Shown in pieces: positions 7,867 through 14,755 of a stretch of DNA of 22,879 bases. The notes under the pieces are model-generated. The model was not told the origin of the DNA and made no database searches. It saw only the letters and a list, made by a program, of their open reading frames with translations. The position numbers were made by a program, and so were the translations under genes. The stretch comes from an uncultured Chloroflexota bacterium (GTDB lineage Bacteria; Chloroflexota; Anaerolineae; Aggregatilineales; Phototrophicaceae), in contig CALJKV010000083.1 in NCBI GenBank assembly GCA_937974245.1, positions 1 through 22,879 of the forward strand. The letters are read 5' to 3'. The number at the start of each line of letters is the position of its first letter. Positions within the stretch are counted from its first letter, which is position 1.

Positions 7867-8925
7867 TTACTGCTGGAAGGTGAAGGCAATCGGGTCACCG
7901 GCGAAAGCGTGACGTACCTGGGCATTGTCGAAGTTGGCGATGCCGAAGTAGTACATGGCCGTGAGGTCGTCAAACTGCACATCAAATTCCGATCCGGTCA
8001 CGAGGGCGCGGCTAAATTCGAGTGTCCATACGCCATCTTCCCACTGCCATCCGGCTGAGAGGTCACCACGATCCCCAGTGATTTCGCTGATGACGATCCC
8101 GGGGACACGATCCCCAGGCTGGAACAGCGAGGCGTCAAACGGCACCGCTTCGCTTTCGAGGATGAAGCCAGGGGCACCATCTCGGGGGAAATCATCGCCA
8201 GGGAGCATGAATGCCGGGCCTGTCTTGTCTTCGTTGACGTTATTCGTATAGCCGCCTGAGTCCTTGGGGTCGCTGTGACGCCCGGCTTCTGGCGTCTCGG
8301 CGGAATAAGTTATACTGTCCAGATACTGGTCATCCAGTTGGTTCAGATTGCGGACGGATTTCCAGTGCCAGATATCGCCCAGTTCACCTTCGTTTTCGGT
8401 GAATTTGTTGCCATAGGGCTTGGGGTCGCCATCGCTCGACCGGTGGCAGGCCACAAAGCAGCCATCATATTCAAAATCAGTAATACTGTTGTTGATCGGC
8501 CAGATGAAAGACAGTTTATCTTCATACCATACATTGTTGTCCCCGCCACGATCTTCGGGATCACTAAGCTGAATCCATGTCCCATCTGCCTGCATTTCCC
8601 AGGGGGAACGCAGGTAGCTGTGGGTCGGGTCTGCCCAACGAACCAGGAAATAGACCGTATCTTCGGTATAGACGGATTGAAGCATAAGGGTGGTGTCGCC
8701 GTCATTTGCGCCACGCCGCGTGGAGACTTCCAGCACCGGGGCTTCTGCCCACACCGCTTCATCCACCACTCCATCGAGCGTCGGCGCTTCAGTAACTGGC
8801 ACGGACACCAGGTTATCGTCCTGGGCATAGGCTACGGTAGCCGGTTCAAAATTCGGGAACCAGCCAGCAACTGACAGCACCAGCAGTGCTGCGATAAAAA
8901 GGATACTGAGTTTCATGATTTTCAT
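7867..8925 (-). CDS. Secreted ethylbenzene-dehydrogenase-type heme-binding protein
   Basis: A 352-residue exported protein. The signal peptide (residues 1-34, hydrophobic 7-21, likely cleaved after AYA) leads into a domain starting PTLDGVVDEAVW that resembles the EB_dh/DOMON-like heme-b subunit family (PF09459), including WHWKS at 186-190. In known members this fold holds one heme b and passes electrons to or from a molybdenum enzyme or a cytochrome chain. C156, C160 and H161 form CxxxCH, one residue longer than the usual heme c motif. The start at 8925 is supported by GAAGG about 8 bases upstream; the longer frame to 8988 has no ribosome site. No catalytic subunit is adjacent. It lies upstream of a NarL-type two-component system. 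Confidence 0.75.
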   Translation of the reverse strand: MKIMKLSILFIAALLVLSVAGWFPNFEPATVAYAQDDNLVSVPVTEAPTLDGVVDEAVWAEAPVLEVSTRRGANDGDTTLMLQSVYTEDTVYFLVRWADPTHSYLRSPWEMQADGTWIQLSDPEDRGGDNNVWYEDKLSFIWPINNSITDFEYDGCFVACHRSSDGDPKPYGNKFTENEGELGDIWHWKSVRNLNQLDDQYLDSITYSAETPEAGRHSDPKDSGGYTNNVNEDKTGPAFMLPGDDFPRDGAPGFILESEAVPFDASLFQPGDRVPGIVISEITGDRGDLSAGWQWEDGVWTLEFSRALVTGSEFDVQFDDLTAMYYFGIANFDNAQVRHAFAGDPIAFTFQQ

Positions 8926-8968
8926 GGAATACCTTCCCCATAACATGATGGTCGAAACATAAAAATGC

Positions 8969-9008
8969 AGGTACAGTTGAAAAGACACATCAAATTCAAT
9001 CTGTACCT
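8969..9008. promoter_or_regulatory. Inverted repeat AGGTACAG/CTGTACCT upstream of the heme-protein gene
   Basis: Two 8-bp arms (8969-8976 and 9001-9008) pair perfectly and are separated by 24 bases, starting 43 bases upstream of the ATG of the secreted heme-type protein. TACCTAT at 9004-9010 fits the NarL heptamer consensus TACYYMT. A regulator site is plausible, but no clear -35/-10 pair was found. Confidence 0.4.
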
Positions 9009-9106
9009 ATTCTTATTTCAATTTAGACCACTGGGAACAGTTGCAGAAGGTGCGAATGTCCTGACTTTGCCGGGACAATCCGGTAATCGGAGGGCGTTGC
9101 GTCCGC

Positions 9107-10210
9107 TCACTCGCCCATGAGTTGGCGGTAGACAGCCACGGTCGTGGCGGCCACCTGCTGGTGGGTGAAGTGCGCCAGCACACGGGCGCGGCCTTTTTCC
9201 GCCAGGTCCTGGCGCAGGGCGGAGTCGGTTTGCAGACGGCGCAGCGCCTCCGCCAATGCCGCTCTGTCGCCTTCCGGGACGACCAGCCCGGCGTCACCGA
9301 TCACACCGGGGATCGCCCCGCTGGATGACCCGATCACCGGGATACCGCTCGCCATCGCCTCCACCAGCACCCGCCCGAACTGCTCTTTCCAGTTGGGGCG
9401 CGTCAGTGAGGGCAGTACCAGCACGTCCAGCCGGGCGTACTCCTTCGGTATTTCGGTGGAGGGCATCCATTCGATGATTTCTACCCGCTCGGCGATACTG
9501 AGTCGTTCCGCCTGTTCGAGCAGGGCGGCTTTCTGTGGCCCGCTACCGATCAAGCGTAGCCGCCAATCCCCGGCTAACTGGGCGACGGCCTCCAGCAGCA
9601 GCGCCACGCCTTTTTCTTCCACCAACCGGCCCAGATAGCCAATCGTGAACGGGCGTTCTGTCACGGATTCGGGCGGCGGCCTGAACAGTGCCGGGTCGGT
9701 GCCAAACTGGGGGACAACCTGGAGCGGGCCAGTGTAACCTTTCTCGCGCCAGATGTCGGCGGCGATCTCCGTACCCATCAGGGCATAGTCCACGTTCCGA
9801 AGCAGCCAGGATTCCCCCCATGAGAAGGGCGGCGGGTAGCGGCGGGCGATGTTCTGCCAGCTAAAGAACAGAGTTTTCGCCCCGGCGCGGCGGGCATGGT
9901 AGAAGGCCTGCCACGCGGCGAGGTTATACGGTTCTTCGTCAATATGGACGATGTGCGGCTGAAATGCACGCAAACGCGCCCCCAGACCGGGGTAATGGTG
10001 CAGATGGAAGTTCCCGTTGAGGCGGATGGGCAGGGTTTCCAGCCGGTAGCCTTCGGTGTAGACCCGTTCCAGTGGGGTTTCACCGCGCTCGTCTTTCCAG
10101 GAGGGGGGTACGAGCGCCAGGAGTTCGATACCCAGGTGGGCGATTTCTTCAAGTTTGCGCTGGTAGATGCCCACCACGCAGGCTTTCGACAGCATCAGGA
10201 CACGGATCAT
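9107..10210 (-). CDS. GT4-family glycosyltransferase (GT-B fold)
   Basis: A 367-residue retaining glycosyltransferase. The N-terminal acceptor domain is followed by the donor-binding domain: TIGYLGRLVEEKG (R195, K200, which bind donor phosphates) and the Ex7E motif at E276/E284 in EQFGRVLVEAMASG, typical of GT4. It probably transfers a sugar from a nucleotide donor to a lipid or polysaccharide at the inner face of the membrane. It stands alone, with no other sugar genes beside it, so the substrate cannot be guessed. Only a weak GAGAA precedes the ATG. Confidence 0.92.
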   Translation of the reverse strand: MIRVLMLSKACVVGIYQRKLEEIAHLGIELLALVPPSWKDERGETPLERVYTEGYRLETLPIRLNGNFHLHHYPGLGARLRAFQPHIVHIDEEPYNLAAWQAFYHARRAGAKTLFFSWQNIARRYPPPFSWGESWLLRNVDYALMGTEIAADIWREKGYTGPLQVVPQFGTDPALFRPPPESVTERPFTIGYLGRLVEEKGVALLLEAVAQLAGDWRLRLIGSGPQKAALLEQAERLSIAERVEIIEWMPSTEIPKEYARLDVLVLPSLTRPNWKEQFGRVLVEAMASGIPVIGSSSGAIPGVIGDAGLVVPEGDRAALAEALRRLQTDSALRQDLAEKGRARVLAHFTHQQVAATTVAVYRQLMGE

Positions 10211-10718
10211 CGGCAGTTCTCAGTGCATTGGGATGGGTTGCGCCCCCATTCTAACCGCGCTGGCCGGATTTCCGTAGTGTGACATCAAAACGCCCCAGGC
10301 AACATTCCCGGGGGCTGTATGCGTTGGAAAAGGCGGTTTTTCAGCAATTTTCCGAGTCTGCCGCAATTGCCACGATTGCCGCAATCCTCCCGTGAAGGGT
10401 TGATGATCGCTGCTGAATTTTGCGGCAAAGCGCCCGATTTTGCGGCAAAGTGGCCTGATTCGCAGGGAATTTGTCTGTAGTATGCGTGCCAGGATACATG
10501 GTGCACCTCATAATGATGGGTAAACCCAGAACACCATCACCATACCACAAGAACGACGGCGGATGGTGAATCTTTGTTCAAACATTTGTTCACGAATCAT
10601 GCGAGATGATGCGCTGGGTAGAGATGCCCCAGGCTGGAAGCCGTGGGGCTGCACGTGTTTGGGAATCCTGCTGAAGCAAATTATATTGGGGGTGGGCGCA
10701 CGCCGTGCACCCCGCTGT
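10211..10718. other. 508-bp gap without a gene, holding repeats and hairpins
   Basis: Short reading frames here look like products of repeats. Two arrays are described separately (10359-10450). A hairpin at 10626-10649 pairs GCCCCAGGCT with AGCC-TGGGGC (one bulged base). Between 10691 and 10715 a palindrome with GGGGTG/CACCCC arms lies just downstream of the terminase stop and may act as a weak terminator. No RNA gene was recognised. Confidence 0.5.
10359..10450. repeat. Cluster of TGCCGCAA / TTGCGGCA motifs
   Basis: Three 9-bp tandem units (TGCCGCAAT, TGCCACGAT, TGCCGCAAT; 10359-10385) are followed by two direct copies of ATTTTGCGGCAAAG (10417-10430 and 10437-10450) exactly 20 bases apart. 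All but one carry the same core, TTGCSGCAA, in near-palindromic form. The layout resembles an operator or iteron cluster, but a simple repeat is possible. Confidence 0.5.
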
Positions 10719-11921
10719 TTACCAGAAATCGAGGGAGACACGCGGCTGGCGGGCGGCGTGGTAGGCCAGCGCCAGGGCGATAACGGTATCGTCGTGGCCG
10801 CCGGAGGGCGCGCTGTACCGGAAACTGCCACCGGGCAGGCGTTCGGCACGGTAGGCGGCAAGCTCCCCTAACAGGGTTTCGTCGGGCAGCAGCGCGATTT
10901 CGTGGCGTTCAATCGCCAGCGCCAGCGATTCGATCAGGGGAGGTTTACTGGTGGCGGTGGTGGTGAAGGGCTTCACGGGGAGTCCCTCGGCTTGCAGGGC
11001 TTCAATGTTGGGCGAGCCGATGCTGTTGGCTTCGGCGTAGATGGCATCCGGTTTCCAGCGGGCGTGGACTTCCGCCAGCCGCCCGCGCTGCAAGGCCCAA
11101 CCGACCTGATTGAAGCGATCCAGCGCCACCAGCCGCCCGGTATCGGTCTCCATGATAGCGATCACGGTGTAGTCCCCTTCTCGCCCCCAATCCACCCCGG
11201 CGACATAGCGTTTGCCGGGCTGTGGCACGGTATCCGGCGGGACGGTGGCGGCGGTTTCGACATCGCGGAAGACCTGCCCGGCGTCGGCGGTGAACTGCGC
11301 CAGGTACTCCTGATTCCAGACGCGCTCGGCGGTGGTGCGGCGGATCGACTCGAGTTCAGCCGCTGCAATCAGGGGGTTATCGGCGGAGGTGAAGCGGAAT
11401 GCTCCCCATTCACTTTCCTCGTCGTCCATTCCCAGCCGGAAGAGGTCATAAAACCAGTTATGGCCGTTAGGCGTGGAGAGGAAAAGCGCCCCGCCGCGCC
11501 GTTCCACCAGCATGGGACGGATGACTTCCGACCACACATTGGCGAGCATGTAGGCAGCCTCATCGAGTACGACGAAGTCCAGCCCGGCGCCGCGCAGATG
11601 ATCCGGGCTGTGGGCGCTGCGAACCGCGATCATGCCGCCCTCCGCGAAGTCAATCCGGCGCGTTTTCCTGGTGATGACGACGCCCGCGATACCCTCGACG
11701 GCGGCGACGAGATCGCGCCACACCTGGTCGGCCATGAGGTAGGTAGGGGATACCCACCAGCACTGTTTGCCGGCGCTCCCTTTTTCGAGGATTTCCCGTT
11801 TGCCGACTTCGGTTTTGCCGAAGCGCCGCCCGCAGGCGACGATGCGAAAACGGCGGCGATCGGCGAGGACGCGCTGCTGGTTGGGGTGAGGTTGGGGGAG
11901 TCTGGCGGTGCAATCGGGCAT
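10719..11921 (-). CDS. terL: Phage terminase large subunit
   Basis: A 400-residue packaging motor/nuclease, apparently intact. The ATPase domain has Walker A GRRFGKT (31-37), Walker B VVLDEAA with D120/E121, and the coupling motif FLSTPNG (148-153). The C-terminal RNase H-like nuclease retains its acidic residues: D244 in GVDWG, E297 in YAEAN and D377/D378 in GGHDD. In a phage it would translocate DNA through the portal and cut it. No small terminase, capsid or portal gene adjoins it; the portal lies 5.4 kb away. Base composition matches the host-like neighbours. AGGA lies 9 bases before the ATG. It is either a prophage relic or a domesticated packaging gene. Confidence 0.9.
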   Translation of the reverse strand: MPDCTARLPQPHPNQQRVLADRRRFRIVACGRRFGKTEVGKREILEKGSAGKQCWWVSPTYLMADQVWRDLVAAVEGIAGVVITRKTRRIDFAEGGMIAVRSAHSPDHLRGAGLDFVVLDEAAYMLANVWSEVIRPMLVERRGGALFLSTPNGHNWFYDLFRLGMDDEESEWGAFRFTSADNPLIAAAELESIRRTTAERVWNQEYLAQFTADAGQVFRDVETAATVPPDTVPQPGKRYVAGVDWGREGDYTVIAIMETDTGRLVALDRFNQVGWALQRGRLAEVHARWKPDAIYAEANSIGSPNIEALQAEGLPVKPFTTTATSKPPLIESLALAIERHEIALLPDETLLGELAAYRAERLPGGSFRYSAPSGGHDDTVIALALAYHAARQPRVSLDFW

Positions 11922-11974
11922 GGTGGGGAGTCCTTCGTCCTGGGGGGCTGAGAGGGAAAAGCAGGTTAGCCTGA

Positions 11975-12022
11975 TAGCGGGTTAGCGGGTTAGCGGGTTG
12001 GCGGGTTAGCGGGTTGGCGGGT
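11975..12022. repeat. Octamer minisatellite T(A/G)GCGGGT x 6
   Basis: Six uninterrupted 8-bp units (three TAGCGGGT, then TGGCGGGT, TAGCGGGT, TGGCGGGT) end in a degenerate seventh unit. The array begins 54 bases upstream of the terminase start. A related non-tandem stretch, TAGCCTGATAGCTGGTTAGC, lies at 12388-12407. Confidence 0.9.
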
Positions 12023-12185
12023 TGGCTGTTCAAGTGCCGCATCCGGCAAAGAAATCAGGCAAAATCCCCTGAGTTCCCTTCATTGTCAGACGAGGCTGGC
12101 AGCGCGTTATCCTAACAAGAGACGCTGCTAAAACGCTAAACGCGGTACAATGAAGGCGGTGTTGGTGTAGCTGGATGGTGAACCG

Positions 12186-12380
12186 ATGACGCCGATGGAT
12201 GAGCCGGTACCGGGACGGGATGCGCCGGAAAGCGAGCCGGGGAGACTGCCGCCTTTACTGCCGCTGCCGAACTATACGTTGTCGGATGTGTGTCCGCGCT
12301 GCGGGGCGGGCATGACACGGCGGGCGTGCAAGGTGCTGTGTCCGGCCTGCGGGTTCATGTGGGATTGCAGCGAGTTGTGA
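12186..12380 (+). CDS. Small zinc-ribbon protein
   Basis: A 64-residue protein with a proline-rich N-terminal half and a C-terminal double-cysteine ribbon: C36/C39 (CPRCG), C48, C52/C55 (CPACG) and C61, ending DCSEL. The pattern CPRCG...RRACK...C..CG....DCS matches a small conserved hypothetical family I recall from several bacterial phyla, whose function is unknown. The ribosome site is weak (GGTG 4 bases upstream), and M4 is an alternative start. TACAAT at 12146-12151 may be a -10 box, without a good -35. It is one of two plus-strand genes in an otherwise minus-strand region. Confidence 0.65.
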   Translation: MTPMDEPVPGRDAPESEPGRLPPLLPLPNYTLSDVCPRCGAGMTRRACKVLCPACGFMWDCSEL

Positions 12381-12566
12381 GAAACATAGCCTGATAGCTG
12401 GTTAGCACTTTAGCCAGTTAGACAGAAGCCTGTCTCTGCCGGAAACCTGCATTCAACTGTTAAACTGCACCATCATGCGCAAAAATGGGGAAGCGGCACA
12501 GCATATTGCGCCGGACAGGGCAGGCCGTCTGCCGGGCATTGAAATACCCGGCAAGGTGTTCTAAAC

Positions 12567-12590
12567 GGGCGCGGTATACCACGCCCCTAC
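12567..12590 (-). repeat. REP-like hairpin with GTAG head
   Basis: Arms GGGCGCGGTA and TACCACGCCC (12567-12586) abut, followed by CTAC. On the minus strand the element reads GTAG then a palindrome, and the single mismatch becomes a G-T wobble on that strand only. Confidence 0.65.
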
Positions 12591-12628
12591 AGAGGTTCAT
12601 GGTGAAGGGCTGCCAGAGACCCTTTCGG

Positions 12629-12650
12629 GGGACAGGGCAGGCCCTGTCCC
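12629..12650. repeat. Perfect hairpin just before the ribosome site at 12660
   Basis: GGGACAGGGC and GCCCTGTCCC pair perfectly around AG. It lacks the CTAC tail but shares its arms with the GTAG element at 19073-19097. It ends 9 bases before the AGGA of the next gene, so it could influence translation or stop read-through. Confidence 0.6.
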
Positions 12651-12667
12651 TGCGAAAAAAGGAAATG

Positions 12668-13210
12668 ATGTTTCGGATTATCGGGCGGTTGACGGGCATT
12701 GGCGTGGTGGCGCTGCTGGGCGCGGTGCTGCTGGCGCTGGGGGCGGGGCGGGTTTTCGCGCCGACGCGCTATGCGGTGGTGTTTGACCAGTTTGTGCCGG
12801 GCGTGGGGCGCATGGTGCATTATGTGGACCCGGCCTATGGGCTGGGACGGGCGCTGTATAAGGGCGTGATGACGGTTGACCCCATCACGCCGGCTGCCAC
12901 GCCGGAACAGGTGAGCGCCAGGGCGTTCCCGGTGAAGGGCAGCGTGGAGTTGTTTGTGGTGTGGCCGGATGGCCGCCAGCAGCAGTTGACTTCCCCGGAA
13001 TTATTCGACTCAGAGCGTCCCGAACAACGGTATAACGCCGTGCCGGTATGGTCACCGGATGGGGCGTGGATTGCGTTTGTTTCCTCGCACGGCGAAGGGG
13101 ATATGGACGTGTACGTGATCCGCCCGGATGGGGGCGGCCTGCGGCTGGTGGCGGGGGATGTGGGGACGCTGATGCCGCTGCGGCTGCGCTGGGCTGACCC
13201 GGCGGGGTGA
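12668..13210 (+). CDS. Membrane-anchored protein with one TolB-like (PD40) motif, probably truncated
   Basis: A 180-residue protein. A hydrophobic helix (about residues 8-30) anchors it in the membrane with the rest outside. The C-terminal part has one PD40-type beta-propeller blade (VWSPDGAWIAFVSS...DVYVIRPDG). A propeller normally needs several blades, so the protein looks cut short at ADPAG, 7 bases before the first REP-like unit of the adjoining array. The ATG at 12668 is preferred to 12665 because AGGA at 12660-12663 is too close to the latter. A longer frame back to 12485 only translates repeats. It may be a functional short form or a decayed relative of the lipoprotein at 20633. Confidence 0.6.
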   Translation: MFRIIGRLTGIGVVALLGAVLLALGAGRVFAPTRYAVVFDQFVPGVGRMVHYVDPAYGLGRALYKGVMTVDPITPAATPEQVSARAFPVKGSVELFVVWPDGRQQQLTSPELFDSERPEQRYNAVPVWSPDGAWIAFVSSHGEGDMDVYVIRPDGGGLRLVAGDVGTLMPLRLRWADPAG

Positions 13211-13217
13211 ATTTTAT

Positions 13218-13976
13218 GCGGGCGCGGCAGTGCCACGCCCCTACAGTTCCCCGAAGATGGTTAATGCCTCTGGGTTGCACGGTGATGCGGATTTGCAGGG
13301 CGTCGTTGGTGATGGTGATAGCGCTCAAGGTGGCACGGGCGTTATCCTGGCGGGCGCGGCAGTGCCACGCCCCTACAGTTCCCCGAAGATGATTATTACC
13401 CCTGCGTTTGCACGGTGATGCGGATTTGCAGGGCGTCGTTGGTGATGGTGATGCCGCTCAAGGTGGCACGGGCGTTATCCTGGCGGGCGCGGCAGTGCCA
13501 CGCCCCTACAGTTCCCCGAAGATGATTAACGCCCCTGGGCGATCACGGCGGTGCGCCCCTACCTGCGACCAACCCTATACCCTCGAATGGTTTTATGCGG
13601 GCGCGGCAGTGCCACGCCCCTACAGTTCCCCGAAGATGATTATTACCCCTGCGTTTGCACGGTGATGCGGATTTGCAGGGCGTCGTTGGTGATGGTGATG
13701 CCGCTCAAGGTGGCACGGGCGTTATCCTGGCGGGCGCGGCAGTGCCACGCCCCTACAGTTCCCCGAAGATGATTAACGCCCCTGGGCGATCACGGCGGTG
13801 CGCCCCTACCTGCGACCAACCCTATACCCTCGAATGGTTTTATGCGGGCGCGGCAGTGCCACGCCCCTACAGTTCCCCGAAGATGATTATTACCCCTGCG
13901 TTTGCACGGTGATGCGGATTTGCAGGGCGTCGTTGGTGATGGTGATAGCGCTCAGGGTGGCACGGGCGTTATCCTG
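13218..13976. repeat. Tandem array combining a REP-like element and copies of a gene 3' end
   Basis: A block starting GCGGGCGCGGCAGTGCC recurs at 13218, 13350, 13483, 13597, 13730 and 13844; the first 10 bases recur a seventh time at 13977 inside the lipoprotein gene. Spacings are 132, 133, 114, 133, 114 and 133. The 132/133-bp units contain the hairpin, CTACAG and a copy of the last ~30 codons of the lipoprotein gene; the 114-bp units contain the hairpin and a second hairpin, ending CGCCCCTAC. Together 133+114 gives an exact 247-bp period. Units 13350 and 13597 appear identical, as do 13483 and 13730. This fills the 679 bases between the flanking genes. Confidence 0.95.
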
Positions 13977-14387
13977 GCGGGCGCGGCCACCGAGGAGTTG
14001 GGCAAGCTGCCGGTTGAATTCCTGGATGCGGGCATCGGAGGCGTCCCAGCCTTCAATGTTGACAGCCGTGATTTGCGCCTGAACGTCCCCGTTGACCACC
14101 GAAATTGACATCGTAACCGTGCCGGAAATGCGTCCCCCGCCGTCGCGCCGGTCATGTTCGCCGGAGATGACGATCTGGCCGGGCTGAAGGTCTACGCTGG
14201 GATTGCGCAGGAGCGGGTCGGCGCTTTGCTCCAGGGCAGCCTGGATAAGGGTGTTGACTTCGGACTCGGTGAGGCTGACGATCACATCCGTTGTGCCATC
14301 ACTGTTGCGCTCGACACTGACGCCCCCAAAATTACAGGCGGCGAGGCTGATGGCGGCCAGCAGGAATGGGATTACACGTTGCAGCAT
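13890..14387 (-). CDS. Small lipoprotein of unknown function
   Basis: A 165-residue protein with a lipoprotein signal (lipobox LAAC, acylated C18), so it should sit on the outer face of the membrane. The rest alternates beta-type segments (DVIVSLTESEVNTLI, GTVTMSISVVNGDVQAQI, ALSAITITNDALQIRITV) and resembles lipid- or ligand-binding barrel lipoproteins, though I cannot name a family. GGAG precedes the ATG by 9 bases. The last 29 codons (from GCGGGCGCGG at 13977) are repeated three more times downstream in the array. TATAAT on the minus strand at 14425-14420 may be its -10 box, about 33 bases upstream of the ATG, with no clear -35. Confidence 0.75.
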   Translation of the reverse strand: MLQRVIPFLLAAISLAACNFGGVSVERNSDGTTDVIVSLTESEVNTLIQAALEQSADPLLRNPSVDLQPGQIVISGEHDRRDGGGRISGTVTMSISVVNGDVQAQITAVNIEGWDASDARIQEFNRQLAQLLGGRARQDNARATLSAITITNDALQIRITVQTQG

Positions 14388-14496
14388 GGGTTGATTCTCC
14401 GCTCGTGGACAATACTTCGATTATAGCCCGAAAGGTGTTACCGGGATGTTGCGGACGTGTAAAAAGTTATTGCGCGAATTGGGGAGGGATAGCCTG

Positions 14497-14554
14497 CCTA
14501 TTTTCAGGATAGGTTTTTGGCCTTTTGACCCCCTCTAAATCTCCCCCGCCAGCA
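14497..14554 (+). repeat. 58-bp dispersed repeat, copy 1
   Basis: It runs from CCTATTT to GCCAGCA and matches 19510-19567 at about 52 of 58 positions; the last 40 bases differ at only one. It is rich in CCCCCTC and CTCCCCC and lies in the same orientation as copy 2. Confidence 0.8.
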
Positions 14555-14641
14555 GGGGAGACTTATTGGTCCTGGTTAGACCGACTCCCGCCCCGTTTAT
14601 GGCACTGCGACACATGTCCCCTCAAGGGAAGAGAGGCGTAT

Positions 14642-14666
14642 GGGGCATGATCGTTCATGCCCCTAC
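14642..14666 (-). repeat. REP-like hairpin with GTAG head
   Basis: GGGGCATGA and TCATGCCCC form a perfect 9-bp stem around TCGT, with the CTAC tail overlapping the last C of the stem. The arm sequence differs wholly from the array copies, yet pairing and tail are kept. Confidence 0.65.
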
Positions 14667-14755
14667 AACAAACCGTATGCTATGCGAAACCTGATCAGTG
14701 ATCCTTAAGTTGACGTGTATGACCACGCCAGGACGCCCGGTATTTCCAAGAACGA

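Larger units (their letters stand above)
14388..14755. other. 368-bp gap with a possible promoter and dispersed repeats
   Basis: It holds the minus-strand TATAAT (14420-14425), a copy of the 58-bp dispersed repeat (14497-14554) and a REP-like hairpin (14642-14666). The first bases of the 58-bp repeat form a weak CCTAT/ATAGG hairpin before TTTTT. No clear terminator for katG (stop at 14756) is visible. I see no gene. Confidence 0.5.

Noticed and set aside
8926..8988. Longer start of the heme-binding protein (ATG at 8988)
   Set aside because: It would add 21 residues before a normal signal peptide; the ribosome site GAAGG fits the ATG at 8925.
10902..11951. 349-codon open frame antisense to the terminase
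   Set aside because: TerL on the opposite strand has all ATPase and nuclease motifs; the antisense frame has low-complexity glycine-rich sequence and no ribosome site.
12485..12664. N-terminal extension of the one-blade propeller protein
   Set aside because: The extension only translates hairpin repeats; the anchor helix and AGGA support a start at 12668.
13218..13976. Possible CRISPR array (regular repeats)
   Set aside because: The 'spacers' are copies of the neighbouring gene end or one repeated filler, not unique sequences; unit lengths alternate 133/114 bp; no cas gene is present.
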